Positions 9,681 to 18,957 are shown, counted from the stretch's first letter. The stretch is 64,000 nucleotides of DNA from Bacillota bacterium (GCA_029907475.1 JARYLU010000004.1:62001-126000), one strand, 5' to 3'. The notes: generated from the sequence alone by a model not told the origin. Program-made: numbers and translations.

Positions 9681-10946
9681 CTAGTTTCGCTTGCTTACCT
9701 CACCTGAAGAATAAGTCATGCTCAGCAGTTCGGCTATATGGAGAACTTGAATAGGCGATTTTTCTAATTCAAGAACATGGCGAAGTTGCATTATACAGGA
9801 TGGACACCCTGTAATAACGAAATCCGCGCCCGTTTGCCGGATGTTTTCTACCTTTCGTCGCCCAATTTTAGTTGCCAAATTGTGATAGGTCAGGTTGAAG
9901 GAGCCGGCCGCGCCGCAACACCGGTCAGACTCCTTCATTTCCTTGAACGTGAGACCTGGTACCATGTTGATAAGCCTCCGGGGGGCATCGGAAACTCCCT
10001 GACCCCTCTTCAGGTGGCATGGATCGTGGTAAGTTGCCAGCCGCGGAATTTCAATCTCACCTGCGTGGAAAGAAACGGCTTCGCTTAAAAATTGACTAAA
10101 ATCTAGAACTTTAGCGGCGAAAGCTTTCGCTTCAGGCATGTTTAAAAGATCGGTATATTCTTTCAACATACTTCCGCAAGAGGCGCAATCAGTTATCACG
10201 GCATCCACCCCTGCCTTTTGGAAGGACTCAATGTTTTTTCGGGCCAGCTCGGCTGCGGTCTTTTCGTCACCGCTGGCCAGGGCAGGAATGCCGCAACACC
10301 ACTGCTCAGGAATCAGAATTTCCAATTCGTGATTGCGAAGTACGTTAATTACTGCATGACCGGTCGCGGGATAGAGATAATTAGTTAGACAGCCCGTATA
10401 ATACGCTACCCGGAGCTTGGGGCGGAGGGACGTAAAATGACGGGGAACCTGTCTCCGAAATGGCCGCCTTGCCATTGCAGGAAAAAGGCTTTCTTTTTGA
10501 GCCAGTTCTCCCCCCAAAAGTTTCAATATCTGGCTCTTCCGCACCAGCCACTGAAGCCCGGTTTGCTGGTAAAAGTACCCTAATTGCGCCGCCAGGTTAA
10601 GCCTTCCGTTATTCTTAAGGAGGTATTGGAAGACGTTCTTTTTAACAAAGGAAATCCCCTTTTCTCTTGCGATCTCCCGGCGTGCCTCCAGGATCAGCCG
10701 GTCTACGGGTATGCTGTTAGGGCATTGAGACACACACGCTTTACATAATAGACACAAACTCATAATTTCTTTCATTTTAGAAGAGAGGGGGAGCCTTCCC
10801 TCAAGGTGACTTTTTAAAAGAAAGATTTTACCTCTTGCGACATAAGGTTCCGCCTTGGTTTCTCGATAAAGAGGGCAAACCGCCTGGCAACCGCCGCATT
10901 TACTGCAGCGGTTAAGATGAACTTCAGCCTTTGCAAGACTATTCAT
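9681..10946 (-). CDS. glcF: GlcF-like 4Fe-4S / CCG-domain oxidoreductase subunit
   Basis: About 421 residues. Two N-terminal 4Fe-4S motifs (CSKCGGCQAVCP, then CLLCKACVSQCP) are followed by two cysteine-rich CCG domains (EQWCCGIPA and SDRCCGAAGS). This is the architecture of glycolate/lactate dehydrogenase Fe-S subunits, which pass electrons from the flavoprotein to a carrier. ATG 10944-10946 was chosen because GGAG lies nine bases upstream; it overlaps the flavoprotein stop by eight bases, showing coupling. The symbol reflects homology; lactate is as likely a substrate as glycolate. Confidence 0.85.
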   Translation of the reverse strand: MNSLAKAEVHLNRCSKCGGCQAVCPLYRETKAEPYVARGKIFLLKSHLEGRLPLSSKMKEIMSLCLLCKACVSQCPNSIPVDRLILEARREIAREKGISFVKKNVFQYLLKNNGRLNLAAQLGYFYQQTGLQWLVRKSQILKLLGGELAQKESLFPAMARRPFRRQVPRHFTSLRPKLRVAYYTGCLTNYLYPATGHAVINVLRNHELEILIPEQWCCGIPALASGDEKTAAELARKNIESFQKAGVDAVITDCASCGSMLKEYTDLLNMPEAKAFAAKVLDFSQFLSEAVSFHAGEIEIPRLATYHDPCHLKRGQGVSDAPRRLINMVPGLTFKEMKESDRCCGAAGSFNLTYHNLATKIGRRKVENIRQTGADFVITGCPSCIMQLRHVLELEKSPIQVLHIAELLSMTYSSGEVSKRN

Positions 10947-12330
10947 TTCTTCCACTCCCAAAAATTTTACCGGGATTCAGGATATTGTTGGGGTCCAATG
11001 CTTTCTTGATTGCCCACATCACTTCATACCCTATATCACCTGTTTCTAGTTGAAGGTAAGGTGCTTTCATGATTCCAATTCCGTGCTCCCCAGATAAAGT
11101 ACCCCCTAGCTTCACCGCTGCTTGAAACAGCTCCCCGACCGCTTTTTCGACCCGCCCCATTTCTTCGGGGTCATTCTGGTCGCAAAGAATATTAGGGTGT
11201 AAATTTCCATCTCCTGCATGCCCGAAAATCACTAAATTTAGATTATAGCGGGAGGCAATTTCCTTTAACCTCCTAACCATGTTAGGGATCTGACTCCGGG
11301 GCACGGCGATGTCTTCGCTGATCTTCGTAGGTTTAATTTGAACCACCGCAGCAGAAACAGCCCTTCGGGCTGCCCAGATTTCTTCTCTTTCCTTTTCATT
11401 CTCTGCTATCTTAATTTCTCGTGCTCCACCAGACTGACAAATTTCTGCTACCTGTGATGTTTGTTTTTTTACCAGATCGGCAGGACCATCAACCTCAATG
11501 ATCAGAATTGCCTCTGCATCTAAGGGAAGACCTATCCGGAGGTAATTTTCCACACAGCGGATTGTAAGGTCATCCATCAATTCCAGGGTTACAGGAATAA
11601 TCCCCTGTTTAATAATAAGTGTAACGGTTTTGGCTGCATCGTCAAGCCGCTCATACACTGCCATCATGGTTCGCTTTGTTTCCGGTTTTGGAATCAAACG
11701 CAAAAAAATCTTGGTGATAATTCCTAAAGTCCCTTCTGAACCTGTATAAAGCCTGATTAAATCATAACCGGTCACACTTTTTACCGTTTTGCCACCTGTT
11801 TTTAGAATTTCGCCTGTTGGTGTTACTACTTCCAGGCCCAGCACATAATCCCTGGTAACTCCATATTTAAAGGCCCGGGGTCCTCCCGCACATTCTGCGA
11901 CATTCCCTCCAATGGTGGATGTCTTTAAACTGGCCGGGTCAGGTGGATAAAAAAGCCCGCGTCGCTCCACTTCCTCCTGGAGATGCACTGTAACCACCCC
12001 GGGTTCCACTACCGCAACAAGATTTTCTTCATCTATTTCTAAAATCCGGTCCATCCTGGTTAAGTCCAGGACAATACCCCCTTTTACCGGCAGCGAACCG
12101 CCACTTAAGCCTGTTCCGGCTCCCCGGGGAATTACGGGGAATAAATGAAGATTAGCTAACTTGATAATTTTCTGGATTTGTTCGGTGCGATCAGGACGGA
12201 CTACCAGATCGGGAAGACAAGCCTCCGGTGTGCTGTCGTAACCATAACATAACCTTTCCTCAACAGCAGTAAGTACGTTTTCTTTGCCTACAATCTGTTT
12301 CATCTTGTTAATTAAAGAGGAATGAAGCAT
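10939..12330 (-). CDS. glcD: GlcD-like FAD-dependent 2-hydroxyacid dehydrogenase
   Basis: 463 residues. The FAD_binding_4 (PCMH-type) domain has PRGAGTGLSGG at 68-78, and the C-terminal FAD-oxidase domain has GHAGDGNLHPN and SGEHGIGIMK. It oxidises D-lactate, glycolate or a similar 2-hydroxyacid. The ATG has AGGAGG ten bases upstream. With GlcF-like and LarA-like neighbours it suggests lactate use with stereoisomer conversion. No Etf genes are adjacent, so this is not an obvious electron-bifurcating LctBCD complex. Confidence 0.88.
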   Translation of the reverse strand: MLHSSLINKMKQIVGKENVLTAVEERLCYGYDSTPEACLPDLVVRPDRTEQIQKIIKLANLHLFPVIPRGAGTGLSGGSLPVKGGIVLDLTRMDRILEIDEENLVAVVEPGVVTVHLQEEVERRGLFYPPDPASLKTSTIGGNVAECAGGPRAFKYGVTRDYVLGLEVVTPTGEILKTGGKTVKSVTGYDLIRLYTGSEGTLGIITKIFLRLIPKPETKRTMMAVYERLDDAAKTVTLIIKQGIIPVTLELMDDLTIRCVENYLRIGLPLDAEAILIIEVDGPADLVKKQTSQVAEICQSGGAREIKIAENEKEREEIWAARRAVSAAVVQIKPTKISEDIAVPRSQIPNMVRRLKEIASRYNLNLVIFGHAGDGNLHPNILCDQNDPEEMGRVEKAVGELFQAAVKLGGTLSGEHGIGIMKAPYLQLETGDIGYEVMWAIKKALDPNNILNPGKIFGSGRNE

Positions 12331-12375
12331 TTTTTGGAACCTCCTGTTGACTGAAAACCGTTTTCAGGAAAAATT

Positions 12376-13617
12376 TTAAAGAAGTGTGCCATTATTAAAG
12401 GCCATTTCCCGCCCTTCACTAATAATCGTTAAACAAGGATGGGCTTTCGCTTCTTCGATGAGAGCTGCTGAAAACTCAACTTCGTCTAACTCTAAGGTAT
12501 TTTGAATTACCAGGACCCGGGCTTTATGCGGATTTTCACTTCCCAAACTCCGGAGTGCCATTTGAATCGTTTCCTCCTCCGTAGGAAAGTGCATAGGGAC
12601 CATCGCTCGCTGGACAAAGGTTGTGCTGAGAACATTTAAATACGTAACCTCCCAGTCAACTTTAGAGAGAAGGCGGTCTGTCGCGAAATCTGCGAGACCG
12701 ATCCCTGTGGCATTTCCTTCCGAACGGGCTGCTAAATCAAGAACGGCAATCCTTTTAATCCGGGGTGTTTCCGGTTCGGGTTCACCCTGGATCCGCAGGC
12801 GCCCGATGAGATTGGTATCCATCCCGGTACCACTAAAACATTTTCCCATTTCTCGAACTATCAGCAAGTCAAGTTCCTGAAAGGGAAGCCGGGGCATTAG
12901 AGAACGGGCTTGATTTAATAATTGTTGTTCTTTATGAAAGAAATCTTCCGGTTCTACCCCCTCGATGTGGGCTGTTTGCTCCCGTGCATTTTCGATGATT
13001 GCGATACCGTATAAAACAGGCAGGTTCGCGAGGATAAATTGTGCAACCAGCGGGATATACTCTTTTAACCCCCTGGGACCAAATCTATGAAGAGCAGCCG
13101 CTCCCTGGGGATTTCCCAGGCCGATAGCAAGCATTTTCATCAAGCCGCTTTCCACGGGTCCATGAAATGAAGTATGGGGTTTCACGCGATTTACTACAAT
13201 AATTCCGTCACTTTCAAGGGCTGCTTTATTAAAATAAACAGGAACCTCCGGAGCAATCTCCCCAAGTTTTGCAGCTTCTCCCGTCGCCTTAATGGGGACA
13301 CCCGTAGTTTCCTCGGTGATTCCAAGCGCAGCCAGGACCTTTTTTTGTCCTTCTGGAGTACCCCCACCGTGGGATCCCATTGCAGGAACAAGATAAGGCT
13401 GGAGGTGATTTTCTTTTAGAATTTCAAGAGTTGTCATCAAGACCGGAACGATGTCTGAAATTCCCCGGCTTCCTGCCGTAACCGCAACGCGAGCGCCTTT
13501 TTTGAGCTTCTTCCAGAATCTCGCTTTTTTGAAGACTTTTTTTACTTCCTCATGAACATTTTCAATGTAAGGAGCAGGAAGAGCGTAGCGTGCACGATAC
13601 ATAACGGGATATCTCAC
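12376..13617 (-). CDS. LarA-like (DUF2088) lactate racemase family protein
   Basis: 413 residues, close to LarA length (about 424). AMGSHGGGTPEGQ resembles the N-terminal domain of nickel-pincer lactate racemases, and VNRVKPHTSFHG contains a lysine and histidines in a conserved block. LarA interconverts D- and L-lactate; many homologues act on other 2-hydroxyacids. The cofactor genes larB, larC and larE are not in the window. It starts at GTG overlapping the nitrilase stop (GTGA) and is followed by glcD after 45 bases. The family call is fair; the substrate is unknown. Confidence 0.6.
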   Translation of the reverse strand: MRYPVMYRARYALPAPYIENVHEEVKKVFKKARFWKKLKKGARVAVTAGSRGISDIVPVLMTTLEILKENHLQPYLVPAMGSHGGGTPEGQKKVLAALGITEETTGVPIKATGEAAKLGEIAPEVPVYFNKAALESDGIIVVNRVKPHTSFHGPVESGLMKMLAIGLGNPQGAAALHRFGPRGLKEYIPLVAQFILANLPVLYGIAIIENAREQTAHIEGVEPEDFFHKEQQLLNQARSLMPRLPFQELDLLIVREMGKCFSGTGMDTNLIGRLRIQGEPEPETPRIKRIAVLDLAARSEGNATGIGLADFATDRLLSKVDWEVTYLNVLSTTFVQRAMVPMHFPTEEETIQMALRSLGSENPHKARVLVIQNTLELDEVEFSAALIEEAKAHPCLTIISEGREMAFNNGTLL

Positions 13618-14420
13618 GGCAAACCCTCACCATCTTCTAGTAAAAGTTCATAGGCCCGGGGGGAAAGGTCCTGCCAGCATGGAATTGCATCACGGACCTG
13701 CGTGATCAGGTTAAAATCTAAATCACAGAGGAGAATCTCCTCATCCCTTGCTCCTTCAACGAGGATCGCCCCATCGGGAGCAACTACAAGGGACTTCCCC
13801 GGGAAAAGGTGATTTCCATCCCTTCCCGCTTTATTAACCCCAACCATGAAAATTTGATTTTCGACAGCGCGCGCCCTTAAAAGAAGTTCCCATTGATCAA
13901 TGCGAGCCTCAGGAAAAGCGGCGGGAACAAAAACTGCCCTTGACCCGGCTTTTGCTAAGGCGCGAGCTACCTCCGGGAAGCGCAAGTCATAACAAATCAT
14001 CACCCCCATCTTACCATAAGCCGTGGAAAAAAGACACAGGTTTCTGCCAGGTATACACCATTCTTTTTCGCCCATTGGTCCGAAGGGATGAACTTTCGCG
14101 TAACCTGTGAGGAATCCCGCCGGGCCGTAGATTGAACAGAAATTGGAAATTCCCTGTGAAGCTTGAATGGGGAGCGAGCCTCCTACGATATAAAGGCTTC
14201 TTTTTTTGGCCAGCATCGCCAGTAAAGAATTAGTGGGTCCCTGAGGCACTTCAACCCCCTTTCGAATGTTTTGGGGGAGATGTCCCGTGGTCCAAAGTTC
14301 CGGAAGGACCACGAAAGCGACATCGTGAGGAACTTCTTCTTGGACCAGATATTTAACAAAAGACCGGTAGTCCTCAGGTGTACCCCGGTCCGCTGCCAGT
14401 TGAAGCAAAGCAACCCGCAA
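13614..14420 (-). CDS. Carbon-nitrogen hydrolase (nitrilase superfamily)
   Basis: 268 residues. The catalytic triad is visible: Glu41 (VLPELWTTG), Lys109 (YAKVHPF) and Cys143 (MICYDLRFPE). The group resembles omega-amidase/YafV-type amidases that hydrolyse small amides. It begins at TTG after a G-rich ribosome site and overlaps the downstream LarA-like start, so the two are translationally coupled. The substrate cannot be told from sequence. Confidence 0.87.
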   Translation of the reverse strand: MRVALLQLAADRGTPEDYRSFVKYLVQEEVPHDVAFVVLPELWTTGHLPQNIRKGVEVPQGPTNSLLAMLAKKRSLYIVGGSLPIQASQGISNFCSIYGPAGFLTGYAKVHPFGPMGEKEWCIPGRNLCLFSTAYGKMGVMICYDLRFPEVARALAKAGSRAVFVPAAFPEARIDQWELLLRARAVENQIFMVGVNKAGRDGNHLFPGKSLVVAPDGAILVEGARDEEILLCDLDFNLITQVRDAIPCWQDLSPRAYELLLEDGEGLP

Positions 14421-14433
14421 AGAAAACCCCCCT

Positions 14434-14793
14434 TTAGAAAACCCCTTTTAAGTGTTGGATTACAGGCTCTCCTGACTTCGAAAGCGTGATTGCGATTACA
14501 TCAAATCGAAGAGGGGTATCCCTTTCATTTTTTGTCAGCAAATAAAACTGCGCAAGGCGCCTGATTCTTGCCTGCTTCGCCGGAGAGACCGCTTCCTGGG
14601 GAGCGCCGTAAAGAAGGTTACGCCTCGTTTTAACCTCCACAAACACTGTAACGGGTCCATCCTGCATGATTAAATCAATTTCTCCCAAGCAACAGCGAAA
14701 ATTCTTCGCAAGAAGGCGATATCCCAGGGAAGAAAGAAAGGAAAGGGCGATTTCCTCTCCCTTGAGACCAATTGTACGACGTTTAAGGGTCAT
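14434..14793 (-). CDS. yraN: YraN family protein (UPF0102), endonuclease-like
   Basis: 119 residues. KGEEIALSFLSSLGYRLLAKNF followed by GEIDLIMQD and VFVEVKTRR gives the PD-(D/E)xK nuclease-like core of UPF0102. Biological role is not established. It commonly lies beside rnhB in Firmicutes, as here (two genes away). Confidence 0.9.
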   Translation of the reverse strand: MTLKRRTIGLKGEEIALSFLSSLGYRLLAKNFRCCLGEIDLIMQDGPVTVFVEVKTRRNLLYGAPQEAVSPAKQARIRRLAQFYLLTKNERDTPLRFDVIAITLSKSGEPVIQHLKGVF

Positions 14794-14871
14794 TGCTCAA
14801 CTGCACCCCTTAACTTTTAAAAAAATTCGGGAGTTTCATTTCCGTTCGGCCTCGATAATTTCGTTCTCTTA

Positions 14872-15207
14872 TTACCTCCCCATAGGTTTTTTTGAGGAGC
14901 GAGCCTTCTGATCAAGCTGATAGATAAAGAGAAAAACCTCCGCTACGGCACGGTAAAGCTCGGGGGGGATTTCGGCTCCTAAAGGAAGCTTGGCGAGCAG
15001 GCTTACCAGTTCGGGGTCTTTATATAGAGGAACCTCGTATTTCCTGGCCTCTATAATCATACGTTCAGCAACCTCCCCCTTTCCTGTTGCTACAATTCGG
15101 GGGGCCTGGTCCTGGTTTTTTCGGTAACTTAAGGCAACTGCTTGTTTCAGACTGACCTGCTTTTCTTTTACCGTACCTGTTCCCTCATTAAATTTAACCC
15201 TATTCAC
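14872..15207 (-). CDS. FlhB C-terminal-like protein (FlhX/YlqH type)
   Basis: 111 residues with the cytoplasmic-domain fold of FlhB/EscU: AVALSYRKNQDQAPRIVATGKGEVA, then a helical C-terminus VPLYKDPELVSLLAKLPLGAEIP. The FlhB autocleavage motif NPTH is not visible. It has no membrane part, so it is the soluble homologue found in many Firmicutes (ylqH in Bacillus). Starts at GTG 15207. It pairs with the FliK-like gene just upstream. Confidence 0.8.
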   Translation of the reverse strand: MNRVKFNEGTGTVKEKQVSLKQAVALSYRKNQDQAPRIVATGKGEVAERMIIEARKYEVPLYKDPELVSLLAKLPLGAEIPPELYRAVAEVFLFIYQLDQKARSSKKPMGR

Positions 15208-15249
15208 TGAGAAATCCCCCTTTCATGAGGGAGGGGATGGGCTAAGCAG

Positions 15250-16389
15250 TCACACTACAAGGTTGACACCCGGATAAACGCAACAATAATCGTTTTGGAG
15301 CTTGAAAAATGTAGTTTTTACAGTACCTACGGTACAACCCAACCAGTAAAAACAAAAATTTAGATTTCGAAGTGAGGCTGCAAGCTGAGGCCAAAGCTCA
15401 TCGAAAAGAGCCTTTGCTTCTTTCTGTTCGACAAGCGCCCGGGCGCGCAGGATCGAGTTCTGAAATGTTAATTCAACCTGAATCCATCCCAAGCAGGAAG
15501 TTTCCAGGGAAAGAAGAAAACAACACTCAGGGGAGGCTGTTGCGCCACGAAGAGAGGGATAAATCAAAATTTCGCTTTTTGGGAGAACATCTTGATCTAG
15601 AATAAAGAAGGGGAGGTAAAAGAAAGGCGCCTGGTTTTCAGAATGCTCCTGTGCCCAGGCAAAAATTTGCCCACCCAGCAGTTGTTTTCCAAGGTTCCCT
15701 TCTAATTTTAGGGAAACACACTGTTGACTATTTTCGAAAGGCTTTCTTGAATTTTGGAGGATTTTTGAGAGCAAGTCCTGAAGCTGATCCACTGCCGTTG
15801 CTAAACGAAAACTGAAAAAGCGGCGGGTATTTTCTCCGGTATCTTGTTCCAGAATCCCCTGCCAGGGCTCAAGACGATTTTGAGAGACTGCCTTCTCGAA
15901 AAAAGAAGCGAGAGATTGCAGCAAGAAGGGTTGGGGGAAAAGGGCCAGCCTTACTAAGGTTGCTGCAATTAAAAGATTAACCCGAGAGAAATCTCCAAGT
16001 TTTAGCAGGAGCTGCTGAATAAGAAAAAAACTTTTCTCGGAGACGGGAAGTCCCGCGTTGTGTAAAACAGATAAAATCGCATAGTTTTGCGCCTCCTGCC
16101 GAAACTCAAGCTGTTCCGGCTTCACTTCCGGTGGACTGCTCATGGCAGGGTCTCGAATTTCCTGGAGAATTCGCCAGGTTATTTGATTCTCCTTATCCTC
16201 CTGTTTTACGAGAAAAACTTGTCCCGGGACCAGAGGTGTTTGTGTGCGAACCTCCCACAGCGAGCCCCTGGCAGAAGCAATTACCGTCTCCCCTTTAACT
16301 TTTAGAATTTTGATTGAAAATAAATCTTCTGTTAGTCTCTCCAATTCCCTGCGTAATTGAGGGAAAGAGAGTTGCTCAATTTTCATCAT
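15250..16389 (-). CDS. FliK-like hypothetical protein (YlqG position)
   Basis: 379 residues from the ATGATG at 16384-16389, which has AAGGAG four to seven bases upstream; a longer frame to 16440 runs deep into rnhB and lacks a ribosome site. The body is helical and glutamine/leucine rich. The last 150 residues (leucine/serine strands, then ALFDELWPQLAASLRNLNF) resemble the C-terminal hook-length-control domain of FliK. The gene sits between rnhB and the FlhB-like gene as ylqG does in Bacillus. Function unproven. Confidence 0.65.
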   Translation of the reverse strand: MMKIEQLSFPQLRRELERLTEDLFSIKILKVKGETVIASARGSLWEVRTQTPLVPGQVFLVKQEDKENQITWRILQEIRDPAMSSPPEVKPEQLEFRQEAQNYAILSVLHNAGLPVSEKSFFLIQQLLLKLGDFSRVNLLIAATLVRLALFPQPFLLQSLASFFEKAVSQNRLEPWQGILEQDTGENTRRFFSFRLATAVDQLQDLLSKILQNSRKPFENSQQCVSLKLEGNLGKQLLGGQIFAWAQEHSENQAPFFYLPFFILDQDVLPKSEILIYPSLRGATASPECCFLLSLETSCLGWIQVELTFQNSILRARALVEQKEAKALFDELWPQLAASLRNLNFCFYWLGCTVGTVKTTFFKLQNDYCCVYPGVNLVV

Positions 16390-17053
16390 TGTTCTCCTTG
16401 ACTCCACGAAAAGTGCGCCGGTGAAGAAAGCAGGGTCCATATTTTCTCAGTGCTGCAAGATGAGCAGGAGTAGCATAACCCTTATTTTTTTCAAACCCGT
16501 ACTTAGAGTAAATCCGGCTGTAGTAGGTCATAATTTCATCCCTGACTGTTTTTGCGAGGAGGGAAGCAGCCGCGATCGCCGCGCTCCGGGCATCGCCCTT
16601 AATCAGAGGAGTTTGAGGAATTTCTAAATCTGGCAAAGCCCAACCATCGATTAAAACATGGCCGGGAGCAACTGGAAGACGGCTTAAAGCAAGCTTCATC
16701 GCGTGAAAGGTAGCTTGGTGAATGTTGTATCGCTCGATCATGCCGGCAGGAACGATGCCTACGCTCCACGCCGCAACCTGCCGTTTGATTTCTTGAACCA
16801 ACCGGGGACGAAGAGCGGGAGCGACTAACTTACTATCATTTAACCCGGGAATTATCAACTCTTTATTGATGACCACCGCTGCGGCAACGAGGGGGCCTGC
16901 GAGAGGACCTCTTCCGGCCTCGTCAACCCCTGCAATCAGATTGACGCCGCTTTTCCAAATTAACCTTTCGTAAGAATGGAGTTGGAGGAGCCGCGCCAAT
17001 TCATGCTCATCATTTACAATTATCTTTTCTTCTCCTCTCATCTTGACCTTCAT
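16376..17053 (-). CDS. rnhB: Ribonuclease HII
   Basis: 225 residues. GVDEAGRGPLAGP carries the first catalytic Asp44 and Glu45; HVLIDG supplies a further catalytic Asp region and NKGYATPAHLAALRKYG is the C-terminal family block. It removes ribonucleotides and RNA primers from DNA duplexes. It overlaps the downstream FliK-like start by 14 bases. Confidence 0.96.
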   Translation of the reverse strand: MKVKMRGEEKIIVNDEHELARLLQLHSYERLIWKSGVNLIAGVDEAGRGPLAGPLVAAAVVINKELIIPGLNDSKLVAPALRPRLVQEIKRQVAAWSVGIVPAGMIERYNIHQATFHAMKLALSRLPVAPGHVLIDGWALPDLEIPQTPLIKGDARSAAIAAASLLAKTVRDEIMTYYSRIYSKYGFEKNKGYATPAHLAALRKYGPCFLHRRTFRGVKENNDEN

Positions 17054-17129
17054 TTTCTTATGTTAATTTCCCTTTTCTCGCTTAACCTAAGGAATCCTGC
17101 TCCTAAACCAAAAACTCTCCTTAAAACAA

Positions 17130-17158
17130 AAAATACCCTCTGGCATGCTCAAAGGCGA
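17130..17158 (-). terminator. Probable terminator after rbgA
   Basis: CCTTTG and CAGAGG (one wobble pair) form a 6-bp stem around GAGCATGC-like loop, followed on the minus strand by TATTTTTTGTTTT. Moderately convincing; it would separate the rplS-rbgA unit from rnhB. Confidence 0.5.
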
Positions 17159-17161
17159 GTG

Positions 17162-18001
17162 TTAATCGGGGAGTTCTAACGTAAAGGAACCAAATTTTCC
17201 ACCTTGAAATGAGTGAAGCAAAAAACCGGCCGCACGATGTAGGTCGGCGAGACCATCAGGCAGGAGGAATTTCTTCTTGAGAGCAAGGGTTTGCAAGGAA
17301 AGAGAACCTGGGGGTACGTCCAGGTATCCGGAGAGGCTTCCCGGTTCGCGTACCTCTAGAAACTTAATTAATTTTTCGCTGATCTTTTCTAAATTATAGG
17401 TTTTTTTATCGAGCACTCCGGTTGCAGCCAGCTTAAAAACTACCTCTTCATCCTTAAGCTGCGGCGGGAGGACGCCGGGTGTATCTAAGATCGAGATCTT
17501 ACCGTGCAGGTGAACCCACTGGGGTCCTTTTGTAACACCGGGGCGATCACCTGTTGCCGCAGAACGTCTCCCTATAATTTTGTTAAGAAAAGTAGATTTA
17601 CCTACATTTGGAACCCCAATAACTGCGGTTCGCAATTCCCTGGGGAGGCATCCTTTTTTTTGTAAAATCTGAATTAATTCTGAAGCGGATTGGTTCAGAT
17701 ATTCCCAAACCTCTTGAAATCCTTCCCCTTTGCGGGAATCAACAGCTAGGGATGCCCTGCCTTCTCGTTGAAAATACAGGAGCCATTGTTTTGTAGCTAC
17801 AGGATCGGCCAGATCGGCCTTATTGAGGATCAGTAATTGCCGTTTTCCAGCAATTAACTTTTTAACCAGGGGACTCCGGCTGCTGAGAGGACAACGAGCG
17901 TCAACTAATTCAAAGACAAGATCGGTGATTTTGAGGGTGTTGTTTAGTAAATTTCTTGGTTTTTGCGAGGATCTAGTTCTTGTCCCGTGAGTGCGTTTCA
18001 T
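17162..18001 (-). CDS. rbgA: Ribosome biogenesis GTPase RbgA (YlqF)
   Basis: 279 residues from ATG 17999-18001, whose ATGA overlaps the lepB stop; a longer frame to 18082 would lie inside lepB. It is a circularly permuted GTPase: the NKADL (G4) motif comes before GVPNVGKST (G1) and DTPGV (G3). RbgA assists late 50S assembly. The C-terminal domain binds rRNA. Gene order rplS-lepB-rbgA-rnhB follows Bacillus. Confidence 0.94.
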   Translation of the reverse strand: MKRTHGTRTRSSQKPRNLLNNTLKITDLVFELVDARCPLSSRSPLVKKLIAGKRQLLILNKADLADPVATKQWLLYFQREGRASLAVDSRKGEGFQEVWEYLNQSASELIQILQKKGCLPRELRTAVIGVPNVGKSTFLNKIIGRRSAATGDRPGVTKGPQWVHLHGKISILDTPGVLPPQLKDEEVVFKLAATGVLDKKTYNLEKISEKLIKFLEVREPGSLSGYLDVPPGSLSLQTLALKKKFLLPDGLADLHRAAGFLLHSFQGGKFGSFTLELPD

Positions 18002-18516
18002 TTGATCATTCCCATGCGGTGAGGAGGCCAGTAGACAAAAAAGGCCTTGCCGACAAGATATTTTTGATGCAAAGCCCCCCACACTCTGCTATCCTCACTG
18101 TTATTCCGGTTATCTCCCATTACGAACAAATAGCCCGGGGGGACTTCGCTGGGTCCGTAATCTGATACAGTTTCATAGGGTAGATAAGGTTCTTCAAGTC
18201 TTCTCCCGTTGATGTACACGTAGCCCTGCCGAATTTCTACTGTTTCTCCCTCTAAAGCAATTATTCTCTTTATAAAATCCCTTTGGGGATCGAGAGGAAA
18301 TTTAAATACAACAACATCTCCCCGCGCCGGTGGACGCAGCCGGTATAAAACCTTGTTAACGATAATCCGATCCCGCGGATATAATGTTGGTTGCATTGAG
18401 GGAGATGGAATATAGAACGGCTCAAAAAGCCAGATACGGATCACGGCGGCTAAAACTACTGCCAGGACTACCGATTCGAGAATTTCCCGCCAAAACGGTG
18501 TTTTCTCCTGAGCCAA
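17998..18516 (-). CDS. lepB: Signal peptidase I
   Basis: 172 residues with one N-terminal membrane segment (about residues 12-30). Catalytic Ser40 lies in PSPSMQPTL and the general-base Lys83 in FIKRIIALEG; GDNRNNSEDSR is the C-terminal signature. It cleaves Sec and Tat signal peptides outside the membrane. The start is TTG with GGGGAAAGA upstream, ten bases after rplS. Confidence 0.95.
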   Translation of the reverse strand: MAQEKTPFWREILESVVLAVVLAAVIRIWLFEPFYIPSPSMQPTLYPRDRIIVNKVLYRLRPPARGDVVVFKFPLDPQRDFIKRIIALEGETVEIRQGYVYINGRRLEEPYLPYETVSDYGPSEVPPGYLFVMGDNRNNSEDSRVWGALHQKYLVGKAFFVYWPPHRMGMIK

Positions 18517-18525
18517 ATCTTTCCC

Positions 18526-18867
18526 CTACTTCCGTTCCCGAATTCGAGCAGCTTTCCCTACCCTTTCCCGGAGGTAGTAAAGCCGGGCACGCCGGACTCG
18601 ACCCCTTCGCAGGACCTCTATTTTTTCTAAGCGTGGTGAATGTACCGGAAAGGTTCTTTCGACCCCAACGCCATAAGAAATACGCCGTACAGTAAAGGTT
18701 TCGTTAAGACCGCTTCCCCGCCTTCTGATTACAGTTCCTTCAAATGTTTGCGTTCTTTCCCGATTTCCTTCAATAACCTTTACATGCACCCGCACTGTAT
18801 CACCAGGGCGGAAAGGGGGGATTTCCTTTTTAAAATAATCTTGCTCAACAACTTTCACTAGGTCCAC
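18526..18867 (-). CDS. rplS: 50S ribosomal protein L19
   Basis: 113 residues from GTG 18865-18867, which lies ten bases after AAGGAGG and matches the usual L19 start (VDLVKVVEQ...FRPGDTV). A frame-extended start at 18912 and an ATG at 18876 sit before or on the ribosome site and are rejected. [16 protein letters not shown] and [15 protein letters not shown] are conserved. L19 bridges 30S and 50S. Confidence 0.95.
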   Translation of the reverse strand: MDLVKVVEQDYFKKEIPPFRPGDTVRVHVKVIEGNRERTQTFEGTVIRRRGSGLNETFTVRRISYGVGVERTFPVHSPRLEKIEVLRRGRVRRARLYYLRERVGKAARIRERK

Positions 18868-18920
18868 GAGAACCATGCCTCCTTGGTGTTCTATTTTGGA
18901 TAGAGCTGGCACTGCCGTCT

Positions 18921-18949
18921 ATTATAGCACAGGAACTGGTAAATCACAA
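18921..18949 (-). promoter_or_regulatory. Sigma-A promoter for rplS-lepB-rbgA
   Basis: On the minus strand TTGTGA (18944-18949) and TATAAT (18921-18926) are 17 bases apart. It lies immediately after the trmD stop, so the rplS unit has its own promoter beside read-through. Confidence 0.7.
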
Positions 18950-18957
18950 CAACCCGC

